Shown: positions 13,362 to 21,647 of the stretch, piece by piece
Layout of the letters: the number at the start of each line of letters is the position of its first letter
How positions within the stretch are numbered: position 1 is the stretch's first letter
Origin: Acidimicrobiaceae bacterium
GTDB taxonomy: Bacteria > Actinomycetota > Acidimicrobiia > Acidimicrobiales > Bog-793
Length of the DNA: 32,354 nucleotides
Assembly: GCA_003136185.1 (NCBI GenBank)
Contig: PLDN01000081.1
Coordinates: forward strand, 1 to 32,354
Reading direction: 5' to 3'
The notes under the pieces: model-generated
The model's database searches: none
Seen by the model: only the letters and a program-made list of their open reading frames with translations
What the model was told of the DNA's origin: nothing
Made by a program: the position numbers and the translations under genes

Positions 13362-14309
13362 GTGTTCAGCTTTATAGTCAGACGACTCGGACAGGCCGTT
13401 GCAGTCGTCCTGCTCGTGACCTTGATCGTCTTTATCCTGCTGAAAGTGCTCCCGGGGGGCACTGCTCGTGCACTGCTCGGGCCGAGGGCCTCCACGTCAG
13501 CTATCAAGACGTTCAACCATGCGAACGGCTTCGATAGGCCAGTGATCATTCAGTATCTCAATTGGATTTGGAAGATTCTCCACTGGAACTTAGGCTATTC
13601 ATATAAATACAACCAACCCGTCTCGACGCTGCTTGGAACCGTTCTTCCGAAGAGCCTTCTTCTGGTCGGCATGGCGATGTTGCTTGCGATCATTATAGCT
13701 GTTCCGGTTGGAATGGTGCAGGGAGCGCGTCGCAATCGAGTGCTTGATCACGTCATTACCGGCCTCGAACTGGTGTTTTATTCCATGCCGGTGTTCTTCC
13801 TCGGGATCCTGTTGATCCTGTATCTATCCGTCGATCACCACGTATTTCCCTCCGAAGCTCCCCAGGGCGCCACGGTCGCACAGGTTATCCAAGACCCACG
13901 CGGTCTGGTGATGCCCATTCTCACGTTGATGCTGATCACGGTAGCTCTCTTTGCTCGGTATATGCGCTCATCAACGCTTGACGTGTTGGTGCAGGATTAT
14001 GTGCGGACGGCAAGGGCGAAGGGAAACGGGCAAACTGGCGTTCTTCGTCACCACGTGTTTCGGAACGCGCTGCTGCCGGTTGTGACGCTCATCGGCCTGA
14101 GCTTCCCGACGTTGGTTTCTGGCGCCATCGTCACTGAGACCATTTTCAACTACCCAGGAATGGGCCTGATGTTCTGGACTGCCGCACAGAACCGTGATTA
14201 CGCCATCCTGCTCGGCTTCACGCTGGTGACAGGCATCGCGACGGTAACCGGCTCCCTGGCGGCGGACATTGCCTACGCCGCGCTCGACCCGCGAGTGAGA
14301 GTCCATTGA
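13362..14309 (+). CDS. Dpp/Opp-type ABC transporter permease (DppB-like)
   Basis: A 315-aa inner-membrane permease of the peptide/nickel importer family. It opens with FIVRRLGQAVAVVLLVTLIV, the typical first helix, then LKVLPGGTARALLG. Five further hydrophobic segments follow. The ATPase-coupling (EAA) loop is DYVRTARAKGNGQTGVLRHH from residue 212, ahead of FRNALLPVVTLIG, and the end is the usual LAADIAYAALDPRVR. The GTG start has GGGAG upstream. With the DppC-like gene and the lipoprotein at 18.2 kb it should form an importer for a peptide, amino-acid-like or other amphipathic solute. No ATPase gene is in the window. Confidence 0.92.
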   Translation: MFSFIVRRLGQAVAVVLLVTLIVFILLKVLPGGTARALLGPRASTSAIKTFNHANGFDRPVIIQYLNWIWKILHWNLGYSYKYNQPVSTLLGTVLPKSLLLVGMAMLLAIIIAVPVGMVQGARRNRVLDHVITGLELVFYSMPVFFLGILLILYLSVDHHVFPSEAPQGATVAQVIQDPRGLVMPILTLMLITVALFARYMRSSTLDVLVQDYVRTARAKGNGQTGVLRHHVFRNALLPVVTLIGLSFPTLVSGAIVTETIFNYPGMGLMFWTAAQNRDYAILLGFTLVTGIATVTGSLAADIAYAALDPRVRVH

Positions 14310-14345
14310 CACCGGTAGTCCCTCATTCCTTGTTTGCGCAGGCGA

Positions 14346-14372
14346 GTCAGCATGGGACATTCCCATGCTGAC
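14346..14372 (+). promoter_or_regulatory. Perfect 12-bp hairpin covering the start codon of the second permease gene
   Basis: GTCAGCATGGGA and TCCCATGCTGAC are exact reverse complements around a CAT loop. The ATG at 14365 of the DppC-like gene lies inside the right arm. As RNA this would be a very stable stem hiding the start codon, so it may set or switch translation of the second permease. No separate ribosome site is visible just ahead of the stem. Confidence 0.7.
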
Positions 14373-15282
14373 CGAGGCCGCTCTTGCTCCGGCCGCGGGT
14401 CTCGGTGACTCCGACTATGGAGGCACGCGCCCGCGGTTCTCGACCCTGAGATCGGCAGGACACACATTCCTCGAGCACCGAATGGCCGTCGTCGGGCTCG
14501 GTTTCCTGCTATTCGTTGTCCTCTTTTGCTTTGTGGGGCCGCTCCTCTACAAGACCAATCAGGTGAGCGCAAACGTGGTCGTGGCTACGTTGCCGCCGAG
14601 CGGCCAACATTGGCTAGGTACGGACGAGAACGGATTCGACGTGCTCGGGCGCCTCATGCTGGGTGGTCAGACGTCGCTTGAGGTCGGTCTCGGGGCTGCG
14701 ATTGTCGGGGCTTCGATGGGAGTCGTCTGGGGATCAGTTGCGGGGTTCTGCGGCGGTGTGATCGACAGCATCATGATGCGTGTCGTTGATGCCGTGCTGG
14801 CGTTACCAGCTCTCCTGCTCCTCCTCGTCTTGGCCGTGATCATCCAGCCATCAGTGCCGATGCTGATCATCATCGTCGGGGTGGTCTCCTGGCTCGTGCC
14901 TGCGAGACTGGTCCGAGGCGAGACGCTCACGCTAAAGACTCGTGAATATGTCGATGCCTCACGTGTGGTCGGAGCGAGTCGCAGAAGAACTGTCGCCCGT
15001 CACATCCTCCCTAACGTGCTCGGGACGATCATCGTCAATGCGACGTTCCAGGTTGCTGACGCCATCATTCTGGTGGCGTATCTGAGCTTTCTAGGCCTCG
15101 GCATTTCGCCACCGGCAACGAACTGGGGAGCGATGCTGTCTGACGGCCTCAACTATGCCCTGAGCGGGTATTGGTGGCTGATCTTTCCGCCTGGCGTGAC
15201 CATTGTTCTCACCGTCGTCGCCGTCAATTATGTCGGGGACGGCTTGCGTGACGCGTTCGAAGTGAGATTGCGAGTTCGGTAA
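14365..15282 (+). CDS. Dpp/Opp-type ABC transporter permease (DppC-like)
   Basis: A 305-aa partner permease. It has the expected N-terminal cytoplasmic piece, a first helix MAVVGLGFLLFVVLFCFVGP and the DppC hallmark HWLGTDENGFDVLGRLMLGG. The coupling loop REYVDASRVVGASRRR is at 193-208, before HILPNVLGTIIV, and FLGLGISPPATNWGAMLSDG is near the end. Together with the DppB-like protein it forms the membrane channel. It starts 55 bases after the first permease ends, and its start codon is buried in the 14346-14372 hairpin. The ATG at 14365 is the first good start in frame. The SDR gene follows 52 bases downstream. Confidence 0.92.
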   Translation: MLTEAALAPAAGLGDSDYGGTRPRFSTLRSAGHTFLEHRMAVVGLGFLLFVVLFCFVGPLLYKTNQVSANVVVATLPPSGQHWLGTDENGFDVLGRLMLGGQTSLEVGLGAAIVGASMGVVWGSVAGFCGGVIDSIMMRVVDAVLALPALLLLLVLAVIIQPSVPMLIIIVGVVSWLVPARLVRGETLTLKTREYVDASRVVGASRRRTVARHILPNVLGTIIVNATFQVADAIILVAYLSFLGLGISPPATNWGAMLSDGLNYALSGYWWLIFPPGVTIVLTVVAVNYVGDGLRDAFEVRLRVR

Positions 15283-15334
15283 CGATAGACAGGTAACAGG
15301 GCCGAGCAAGACGAAAGGGAAGGAAGTAAAAATA

Positions 15335-16162
15335 GTGTTCTCGTATGAAACTAAACGGGTGTTGGTGACGGGAGGTGGTCGTGGCATTGGGCGAGCCATC
15401 GCTCTTGCTATGGCGAAGCAGGGCGCAGATGTCTGCATAGCCTCGAGGACCGAGGATCAGCTGGCGACTGTGGCAGACGAGATCCGAGCCCTCGGCCGCT
15501 CGGCCTGGGTGATGCCAACCGATCTCTCCGGACCGAAGGCTGGACGAGAGGTCGTGAGTGGGGCCATCAAGTTGATGGACGGCCTGGACGTGCTCGTGAA
15601 CAATGCCGGCGGCGGAGGGAGCATCCCTGGAGGCGTGGGTCCGCTCGAAGATGCGACCGAAGCAGCGATGCGGGAGATCTATGGGCTCAATCTTGAAGCC
15701 CCGTTTTTCGCCTGCCTGGAGGCGATAGCCTTCTTCAAAGGCCGAGGGCAGTCTGGTTCGGTTCTCAATATTGCCTCGATCGACGGGTTGATCAGCGCCC
15801 CTGGTGAAGCACTGTACGGCTCGGCCAAAGCCGCGCTCATCAGCTTGACCGAGTCACTGGCGATCGAGGCCGGTCAACACCGGATCCGGGTTAATGCGAT
15901 CGCCCCCTCTCTCATCGACACGCACCTCGTGGCGGGGTCGCTAGAGACCGAGGAGCAGCGCGCAGATCGGGCGTCGTTCTTTCCGGTCAATCGAGTAGGA
16001 AAGGCCGACGACATCGCAGCGGGTGCCGTCTACCTCTGTTCCGACGAAGCGGAATGGGTCTCAGGGGTCACCCTCCTCATCGCTGGCGGCCAACAAACCA
16101 CGTCGGACATCTTCCGGTGGGTGCGGGCGCACAATCCCGTGCCAGAAGGGAGCCGGATGTGA
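15335..16162 (+). CDS. Short-chain dehydrogenase/reductase, paralogue of the SDR at 25.5 kb
   Basis: A 275-aa classical SDR. The cofactor loop is TGGGRGIGRA (about residues 11-20), with an arginine after the second strand (SRTEDQL) that suggests NADP(H). It has LVNNAGGGG, and the catalytic set is S-x12-Y-x3-K in NIASIDGLISAPGEALYGSA followed by K. The C-terminal VSGVTLLIAGGQQTTSDIFR continues into W-V-R-A-H-N-P-V-P, an extension beyond the usual SDR end. The same tail occurs in the SDR at 25487-26308, so the two are close paralogues and probably act on related substrates. GTG start with GAAGGAAG upstream. Its last bases are copied in the ribosome site of the next gene (see the repeat at 16142-16187). 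Confidence 0.92.
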   Translation: MFSYETKRVLVTGGGRGIGRAIALAMAKQGADVCIASRTEDQLATVADEIRALGRSAWVMPTDLSGPKAGREVVSGAIKLMDGLDVLVNNAGGGGSIPGGVGPLEDATEAAMREIYGLNLEAPFFACLEAIAFFKGRGQSGSVLNIASIDGLISAPGEALYGSAKAALISLTESLAIEAGQHRIRVNAIAPSLIDTHLVAGSLETEEQRADRASFFPVNRVGKADDIAAGAVYLCSDEAEWVSGVTLLIAGGQQTTSDIFRWVRAHNPVPEGSRM

Positions 16163-16187
16163 TTACCAGAGGGGAGCCAAATGTAAT
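16142..16187 (+). repeat. Imperfect 22-base direct repeat at an SDR end / amine oxidase start
   Basis: Copies at 16142-16163 and 16166-16187 share 18 of 22 bases (CCAGARGGGAGCC core) and are 24 bases apart, i.e. eight codons. The first copy encodes the end of the SDR including ATG-TGA; the second supplies the AGGGGAG ribosome site and the ATG of the amine oxidase. A local tandem duplication seems to have created the second translation start. Confidence 0.6.
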
Positions 16188-17514
16188 GCCCTTCGTTCCG
16201 TCGCCGCTCGGCGAGAGGGAGGGGAGGGACTCGGCGAGACGCGTCGAAGTGGCGGTCCTCGGTGCCGGCCTGGCAGGGCTTTCCGCTGCCAACTGCTTGT
16301 GCGGCCAGGACGTCGAGGTGCTGGAGGCCGCCAGCCACATCGGCGGCCGGACCAAGTCTGCACGGTTCGGAAACTCTGCGTGGGCCAACTTTGGGGCGCA
16401 GTATTTGACCGACGACAAGGTGAAGGTGGTCGAGCTCGCCAATGAGGTGGGCGCGACGCTGGTGCCTGCGCCCTTTGGCGAGTTCGGAATCACGGACCAC
16501 CTCGACGACGACGTGCGCAAGGAAGTCCAACTCCAGATCGAGCGCGTCGAGGCAGAGCAGGCACGACCGCGCCCCGCGACCGCGTGGGAGCTCGACGATC
16601 AGAGCTTCGCGTCCTGGCTGGGACCATGCTCGGATGCCGCGGCATCCTTCTGGGACCACTGGGCGGGTGGGATGCTGTGCTGCTCCATCACTGAGGTATC
16701 GCTGTACGGGGTGCTGTGGTGGTGGGGGAACCAACGCACCTCGCCCTGGTCGGACCAACCAGTCGAGAGTTCCGGCCGCGGCGCTACGGTTCTCGCGGGC
16801 GGCACGAATGAGCTCACGATCGGACTTGCTCAGCGAAGTGGCGCACGGATCTCACTTCGCACGCAGGTCGTCGCCGTCATCCCGACGGGAGGCGAATACG
16901 TCATCCGTGCCCGCTGTGAAGGCGAGGCGGTGACCCTACGAGCACGCCATGTGATCTGTGCCCTTCCAGCGCCAGTTGCGGCGAGCGTCTGCAAGGAGCT
17001 GCCGGGCTGGAAGCAACAGGCTCTCGGATCTGTGCGCTATGGCGGGTTTCTCGCCACTCCGATGCTCGTGGCGCCTGCCGACCGGCCGGTCGGACCGTGG
17101 CGCTTCAGCGTCTCGCGCCCGAACCAGGTCTACAACGCCAACGACTTCCGGTTGAGGACGCCCGGTGACGCCGAGCAGAGCGGGGTCTGCTACCACTCCT
17201 ACGTCTACGATCGGTACGCACGCCAGATCTGGGACGATCCCGACGACAGCATCACCTCGGGAGCCGTGCGGGCGCTCCTCGCAGAGTTCCCCGAATACAC
17301 CAATCGGGTGGAGTGGGTCGGGATCCAGCGGTGGAAGTACGGCCTGCCGCATTACTCGCTCGGTCACATGAAGCGACTGGACGCCCTGCGCGCCCCGGTC
17401 GGCACCCTCCGGTTCTGCGGCGACTACTGCTCGCCGTCGAACATGGAAGGCGCGGCACGTAACGGTGAGCGGGCCGCAGCAGAGGTCAAGGCCGAGATGG
17501 AGGTGCACTCGTGA
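16186..17514 (+). CDS. Flavin-containing amine oxidase family protein
   Basis: A 442-aa MAO-type flavoprotein. The FAD loop GAGLAGLSAANCL begins at residue 26, followed by the second dinucleotide motif EVLEAASHIGGRTKSA, the amine oxidase signature G-G-R-T. The C-terminal FAD contact is RFCGDYCSPSNMEGAARNGE. Between them is a substrate domain rich in aromatics (WDHWAGGMLCCSITE, LWWWGNQ). Family members oxidise primary or secondary amines to imines/aldehydes with oxygen, forming hydrogen peroxide. I chose ATG 16186, with AGGGGAG 9 bases upstream; the frame is open further up inside the SDR gene. It follows the SDR and precedes a PPOX gene, in one probable operon. Substrate unknown. Confidence 0.88.
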   Translation: MPFVPSPLGEREGRDSARRVEVAVLGAGLAGLSAANCLCGQDVEVLEAASHIGGRTKSARFGNSAWANFGAQYLTDDKVKVVELANEVGATLVPAPFGEFGITDHLDDDVRKEVQLQIERVEAEQARPRPATAWELDDQSFASWLGPCSDAAASFWDHWAGGMLCCSITEVSLYGVLWWWGNQRTSPWSDQPVESSGRGATVLAGGTNELTIGLAQRSGARISLRTQVVAVIPTGGEYVIRARCEGEAVTLRARHVICALPAPVAASVCKELPGWKQQALGSVRYGGFLATPMLVAPADRPVGPWRFSVSRPNQVYNANDFRLRTPGDAEQSGVCYHSYVYDRYARQIWDDPDDSITSGAVRALLAEFPEYTNRVEWVGIQRWKYGLPHYSLGHMKRLDALRAPVGTLRFCGDYCSPSNMEGAARNGERAAAEVKAEMEVHS

Positions 17515-17571
17515 TGACGCCCGGCACCCGCGGCCCTAGCGAAGTCGAGCGCTTTATCGAGAGAGGACGAC

Positions 17572-18009
17572 ATGGGTCGCGCTGAGCCAACTGCAGCGAT
17601 GCAGGCGCACGTGGCCGATGCCAAGCTCGCTGTCCTCGCCACGACTGGACCGAGGGGCCCACACGTAGCCCCGGTTTGGTTCCTCTACCGCGACGGGGAG
17701 TTCCTCCTCTCGACCGGAGTGCACCGACAAAAGGCGAAGAACATTCAGCGCGACGACCGCGTCGGCTTGGCCGTGCTCGCCGAGGCCGGTACTCCGGCCG
17801 TGATGATCGACGGAAGGGCGCGACTCGACCACATCGACTCGTTCGGCCTCGTTGCAGAGCTTGCCGAGCGTTACCTGGGCACTGAGGCCGGGGCGGACTA
17901 CGTCCGACGTCTCAGCACCGAGCTCAAGCCCGCGACGCTCTGGCGCGTCGTCGTACACCCGACATCGTGGAAGAGCTGGGCACTCGAGAAGGACGCGGTG
18001 AGCCCGTGA
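17572..18009 (+). CDS. PPOX-class (pyridoxamine phosphate oxidase-like, F420/FMN) protein
   Basis: A 145-aa split-barrel flavoprotein. It opens with VADAKLAVLATTGPRGPHVA, then PVWFLYRDGEFLLST and QKAKNIQRDDRVGLAVLAE, the classic PPOX barrel with R-D-D-R-V positioned for phosphate contact. Short actinobacterial proteins of this kind usually use F420 or FMN. It probably reduces an intermediate or handles a flavin by-product of the oxidases around it. Start ATG has GAGAGGA upstream. It shares its family with the reverse-strand gene at 23860-24279 but the two sequences are only distantly alike. Confidence 0.85.
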   Translation: MGRAEPTAAMQAHVADAKLAVLATTGPRGPHVAPVWFLYRDGEFLLSTGVHRQKAKNIQRDDRVGLAVLAEAGTPAVMIDGRARLDHIDSFGLVAELAERYLGTEAGADYVRRLSTELKPATLWRVVVHPTSWKSWALEKDAVSP

Positions 18010-18150
18010 CGCGGAAGATGCGGCGATATCCCGGCAGAGTTTGACGGCGACAAGAGGTCCGAGTTGAAGAGTCCATTGAGTCAATTGAGGAGTGACATGC
18101 CAGCTGATCGAGTCTCATCAGGGGTACGCAACTATCGAGGAGGACAACAA

Positions 18151-20034
18151 ATGACAGGACCAACAAGATCCGCCGGAGCTCGACGTTACGTGTCGAGACA
18201 CTTCTCGACGAAAACTGCCATCGTCTGTCTTCTCCTGGCTGGGATCCTGGCCAGCTGCAGCTCGAGCGCCACAGCGCCAAGCACGTCGAAGGCCGTCAAG
18301 CCGGTGCAAGGTGGGACTGTCAGCTTTGCAGAGCCTCCGGCGACCACGCCATCTTGGATCCTTCCCTTCGTGGATACCACGGACTACTCCTACTTCACCG
18401 ACTTTGACTGGGACTGGCAGATGTGGCGTCCCGTGTACTTCGTCGGGACACCCACGAGTCCGGACGTCGACTACTCCGAGAGCCTTGCGAACAAGCCGGT
18501 ATTCTCGAACAACGACACCACGGTATCCGTGACGCTAAAACCTTGGAAGTGGTCTGACGGCACCCCGATCACGGCTCGCAACGTGCTGTTCTTCTTCAAC
18601 ATCTTGAAGGTCGAGAAGCTCAACTGGTGGCTGTACATCCCCGGCTCGTTTCCCGACGACGTCAAGTCGGCGAAGGTGACGAGCGAGCGGACGATCCAGT
18701 TCCAGTTGATTCACGCCTACAACCCAGAGTTGATCTCCCAGAACGACCTCCAGAGTCTCACGCCTCTGCCACTCGCGTGGGACCGGACTTCGCTCTCAGG
18801 CCCGCGTGGCGCTGGGTCCACCCTCCCAGCGGGGACCGGCAACGGGCTCGACATGACACCCGCCGGCGCCCGTCGGGTCTATGCGTTCTTGATCTCTCAG
18901 AACAAGGACCTGGCGGCGTACTCCACTAACTGGCTCTGGAAGATCGTCGATGGCCCGTTCAAGCTCTCGACGTACTCGATCACCGGAATGACCTCGCTCG
19001 TACCCAACCGGGAGTACGGGGGTGTCCAGGCCAAGATCAGCAGACTCACATTCCTTCCCTTCACCTCGGCGTCGAGCGAATTCGCCGCGCTGCGGTCGGG
19101 CCAGAGTATCGACGTCGGGTACACCTCCACCAGCTATCTCAACCAGCAGAGCGCCCTTACGGGATACACACTGGCGGCTTGGCCTGCGTGGGCCTTCAGT
19201 GATTGGTTCATCAACTTCAACAATCCCACGGCCGGGCCGGCCTTCCGTCAGTTGTACATAAGAGAGGCGATGCAGTCCCTTATAGATCAACCGACGATTG
19301 ACAAGTACGTGTACAAGGGGTACGCCGAGCCGAGCCTTGGGAGCGTTCCCCTCTATCCTCCGAACAGCTGGCTTTCTTCCTATGAGAAGTCCTATCCATA
19401 CCCGTACAAGCCCGCGCTGGCCGTCAAGCTGCTGAGCAGTCACGGTTGGGCTGTGCACCCCTCAGGTGTCACCACCTGCACGCGTCCGGGGACCGGATCT
19501 AGCGACTGCGGAGCTGGGATCGCCGCGGGAACAGGCCTCACCTTCCAGTTGAGCTACAGCAACGGCCTGCCCACCAACCAGACGCAGGCCCTCGTGGAGA
19601 AAGGTGACTTCTCTAAGGCCGGAATCGTGATCAACCTCCGACCCGTCACACCGGCCGAGCTGTTCTCGCTCTCACCTACCTGTGCGCCCTCGCAGTCGGC
19701 GTGTTCCTGGCAGCTTATGTCCTACCAGGACTACACGCCGTTCCCGTACCCGTTCGGGGGAATCGACTTTGAAACCGGCGGGGTGTACAACTTCGGCAGC
19801 TACAGCGATCCGACGACGGACAAGCTGCTGGCCGAAGCAAAGGTCGCGTCGACGCCGAGCGGTCTCAGCAAATCGTTCATCGGGAGCGAGAACCGTATAT
19901 TGCAACAGCTTTCGGAACTCTTCCAGCCGACAACGCCGTACCAGCTGACAGAGGTTCTCTCGAACTTGCACGGTGTAACGCCACAAAGCCCGGAGCTGGC
20001 GATCACACCTGAGCTCTGGTATTTCACGAAATAG
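18151..20034 (+). CDS. Family 5 extracellular substrate-binding lipoprotein of an ABC importer
   Basis: A 627-aa lipoprotein. The basic N-terminus and hydrophobic core TAIVCLLLAGILASC end in a lipobox with the lipid-carrying cysteine at residue 36, followed by a serine-rich linker. The mature protein has SBP_bac_5 features: VSVTLKPWKWSDGTPITARN early, AFRQLYIREAMQSLIDQPTI in the middle. It is on the long side for the family. It would capture the solute outside the cell for the permeases at 13.4-15.3 kb. I chose ATG 18151, with GAGGAGG at 18137-18143; an upstream ATG-rich extension from 18064 would put non-signal sequence in front. The tryptophan/tyrosine-rich mature region suggests an aromatic or hydrophobic ligand pocket, which is inference only. 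Confidence 0.9.
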   Translation: MTGPTRSAGARRYVSRHFSTKTAIVCLLLAGILASCSSSATAPSTSKAVKPVQGGTVSFAEPPATTPSWILPFVDTTDYSYFTDFDWDWQMWRPVYFVGTPTSPDVDYSESLANKPVFSNNDTTVSVTLKPWKWSDGTPITARNVLFFFNILKVEKLNWWLYIPGSFPDDVKSAKVTSERTIQFQLIHAYNPELISQNDLQSLTPLPLAWDRTSLSGPRGAGSTLPAGTGNGLDMTPAGARRVYAFLISQNKDLAAYSTNWLWKIVDGPFKLSTYSITGMTSLVPNREYGGVQAKISRLTFLPFTSASSEFAALRSGQSIDVGYTSTSYLNQQSALTGYTLAAWPAWAFSDWFINFNNPTAGPAFRQLYIREAMQSLIDQPTIDKYVYKGYAEPSLGSVPLYPPNSWLSSYEKSYPYPYKPALAVKLLSSHGWAVHPSGVTTCTRPGTGSSDCGAGIAAGTGLTFQLSYSNGLPTNQTQALVEKGDFSKAGIVINLRPVTPAELFSLSPTCAPSQSACSWQLMSYQDYTPFPYPFGGIDFETGGVYNFGSYSDPTTDKLLAEAKVASTPSGLSKSFIGSENRILQQLSELFQPTTPYQLTEVLSNLHGVTPQSPELAITPELWYFTK

Positions 20035-20100
20035 TGCTCATGGTGCCCCTGCGCAGATACATGGGGCCATCGAGTACCCGACGATTCGGAGGGTAGGCCA

Positions 20101-20364
20101 TTGGAGGTTCGATCGGGAGCAGGCAGCTTCCATGTCTCAATGGAACGTGTCGAGATCGATCACGGCAACATCGTCCTCTTTGGAACGGTCGACGAATGGG
20201 ATTCGCGGACGATCGTGTCACCGGACGAGGCCGTATCCGTGTTTCGTCTGGTTCTCCGGTGGCCTGTCGTTCGGCTCTTGGCCCGCGCGGCCATTGATGG
20301 CCTCCCATGGCGAAGGCACGGTGTGAAGAGTCACGACACCAAGACGAAGGGAACAGGGCAATGA
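20101..20364 (+). CDS. Small protein of unknown function, translationally coupled to an FAD oxidase
   Basis: An 87-aa frame with TTG start, GGAGGG seven bases upstream, and a stop that overlaps the next start as ATGA. These three points argue for real translation. The N-terminal half reads as beta strands (FHVSMERVEIDHGNIVLFGT), the middle is EWDSRTIVSPDEAVSVFRLV followed by an amphipathic helix, and the tail is basic (KSHDTKTKGTGQ). I recognise no family. It sits between the binding protein and the PuuB-like oxidase and may be an accessory subunit or a chaperone for it. Confidence 0.5.
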   Translation: MEVRSGAGSFHVSMERVEIDHGNIVLFGTVDEWDSRTIVSPDEAVSVFRLVLRWPVVRLLARAAIDGLPWRRHGVKSHDTKTKGTGQ

Positions 20365-21647
20365 GTGATGTGAGTTATCCAGTTCGGACGAGCTTCTGGG
20401 GAACTACGTCTGCCGACCCGATAAGCGTGCTCGACGGTAGAGAAGGGGCCGACGTCGTCGTGGTAGGAGGTGGGCTCGCCGGTCTCTCGACTGCGTATCA
20501 CACGGCTCGGTTGGCTCCCGACCTGAAGATCGTCCTGCTCGAGAAGGAGTACGCGGGCTACGGCGCGAGCGGTCGGAACTTCTGCAACGTCCCTCAGCTG
20601 GCACGAGCGGATCTGTCCTCTCTCGTGCGCCTGCTCGGGCCGGAGGGCGCCCGTTACATCGTCGACCATCAGGCCCAGATGTTCGAGGACTTCCAGGCGC
20701 TCATCGCAGATGAGAGCATCGACTGCGAGTTCCAGGTCGTGGACTTGTTGCACATCGCCGTCCACGAGGAGATGGTGAGCGGCCTCAGGCGGATGTATGA
20801 GCAGCACCGCGAGTACAGCTTCCCATCGGAGCTCCTCGACGCGGAACAGACTCGGAAATACGTCAACGAGAAGGTGTTCGGCGGCCTTAGTTGCTCGCGG
20901 AACGGCTATGCCCAACCCTTCAAGCTCTCCCGTGGGCTGCGGGAGGCCGCCCTCCGCCGGGGCGTGGTGATCCACGAGGGCTCTCCGCTGTCGAGGCTGT
21001 CGAGGAACGCGGCTTCTTTCGTCGCCGAGACGCCCGGCGGATCGGTCGAGGCGAAGCAGTGCGTCTTCGCGACGAACGCCTATTCGCCGGGAATAGGCGT
21101 CGCCAAGGGCGTGATCAGCCCAAATTACACCTATACCATCGCCACCGAGCCGCTCGACGACGAGAAGTTCGAGCTGATGGGGTGGCACGAGCGACACCGC
21201 CTGATCCTCGACGCGGGAATCAACCACTGGGATTCCCAGATGCGCCCCAACCGGCAGTTCCTCATGGGCGACGCCATGCACTCGAGTGTCTCGAAGGACG
21301 GTGTGTCCCTCGCGCGCCATGACGACCCGGCCGTGTACGAGGGGATCCAGGCGGAGATGCTGAAGCGTTTCCCCTTCCTCGAAGGTACCCCTCTCGACTG
21401 TGCCTGGGGTGGCCCGCTCGGCATGACTGAGTCCCGGTACCCCGTCACCGGCAAGATCGCCGAAGGGCTCTTCCTCAATGGGGGCTACAACGGTCGCGGC
21501 GTCCTCATGGCCTCGCTCTCAGGCCGAGTCCTCGCGCCGGAGCTCGCGGGTGTGGAGGTCGACGACGGCTACAAGCGTTATGCCGACCTGTTGTTGCATC
21601 ACGGCCGAGAGGCTGTCCAGATCTCGACAGATGGAGTGACGGTGTGA
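20361..21647 (+). CDS. PuuB/DadA-like FAD-dependent oxidase (DAO family)
   Basis: A 428-aa DAO-type flavoprotein. The FAD loop is GGGLAG at 36-41, the acidic strand end is KIVLLEKEYAGYGASGRNFC, and the C-terminal contact is LFLNGGYNGRGVLMASLSGR. G-Y-G-A-S-G-R-N matches the gamma-glutamylputrescine oxidase/D-amino acid dehydrogenase group, where the segment is often G-A-S-G-R-N-G-G. These enzymes oxidise the C-N bond of an amine or amino acid. ATG 20361 overlaps the stop of the small gene before it, and its own stop overlaps the GTG of the NDP-forming acyl-CoA synthetase (GTGA). The three are therefore made together. Confidence 0.9.
   Translation: MSDVSYPVRTSFWGTTSADPISVLDGREGADVVVVGGGLAGLSTAYHTARLAPDLKIVLLEKEYAGYGASGRNFCNVPQLARADLSSLVRLLGPEGARYIVDHQAQMFEDFQALIADESIDCEFQVVDLLHIAVHEEMVSGLRRMYEQHREYSFPSELLDAEQTRKYVNEKVFGGLSCSRNGYAQPFKLSRGLREAALRRGVVIHEGSPLSRLSRNAASFVAETPGGSVEAKQCVFATNAYSPGIGVAKGVISPNYTYTIATEPLDDEKFELMGWHERHRLILDAGINHWDSQMRPNRQFLMGDAMHSSVSKDGVSLARHDDPAVYEGIQAEMLKRFPFLEGTPLDCAWGGPLGMTESRYPVTGKIAEGLFLNGGYNGRGVLMASLSGRVLAPELAGVEVDDGYKRYADLLLHHGREAVQISTDGVTV

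Noticed and set aside
20331-21320. 329-codon reverse-strand open frame
   Set aside because: Antisense to the PuuB-like oxidase, which has clear family motifs; the reverse frame has none.
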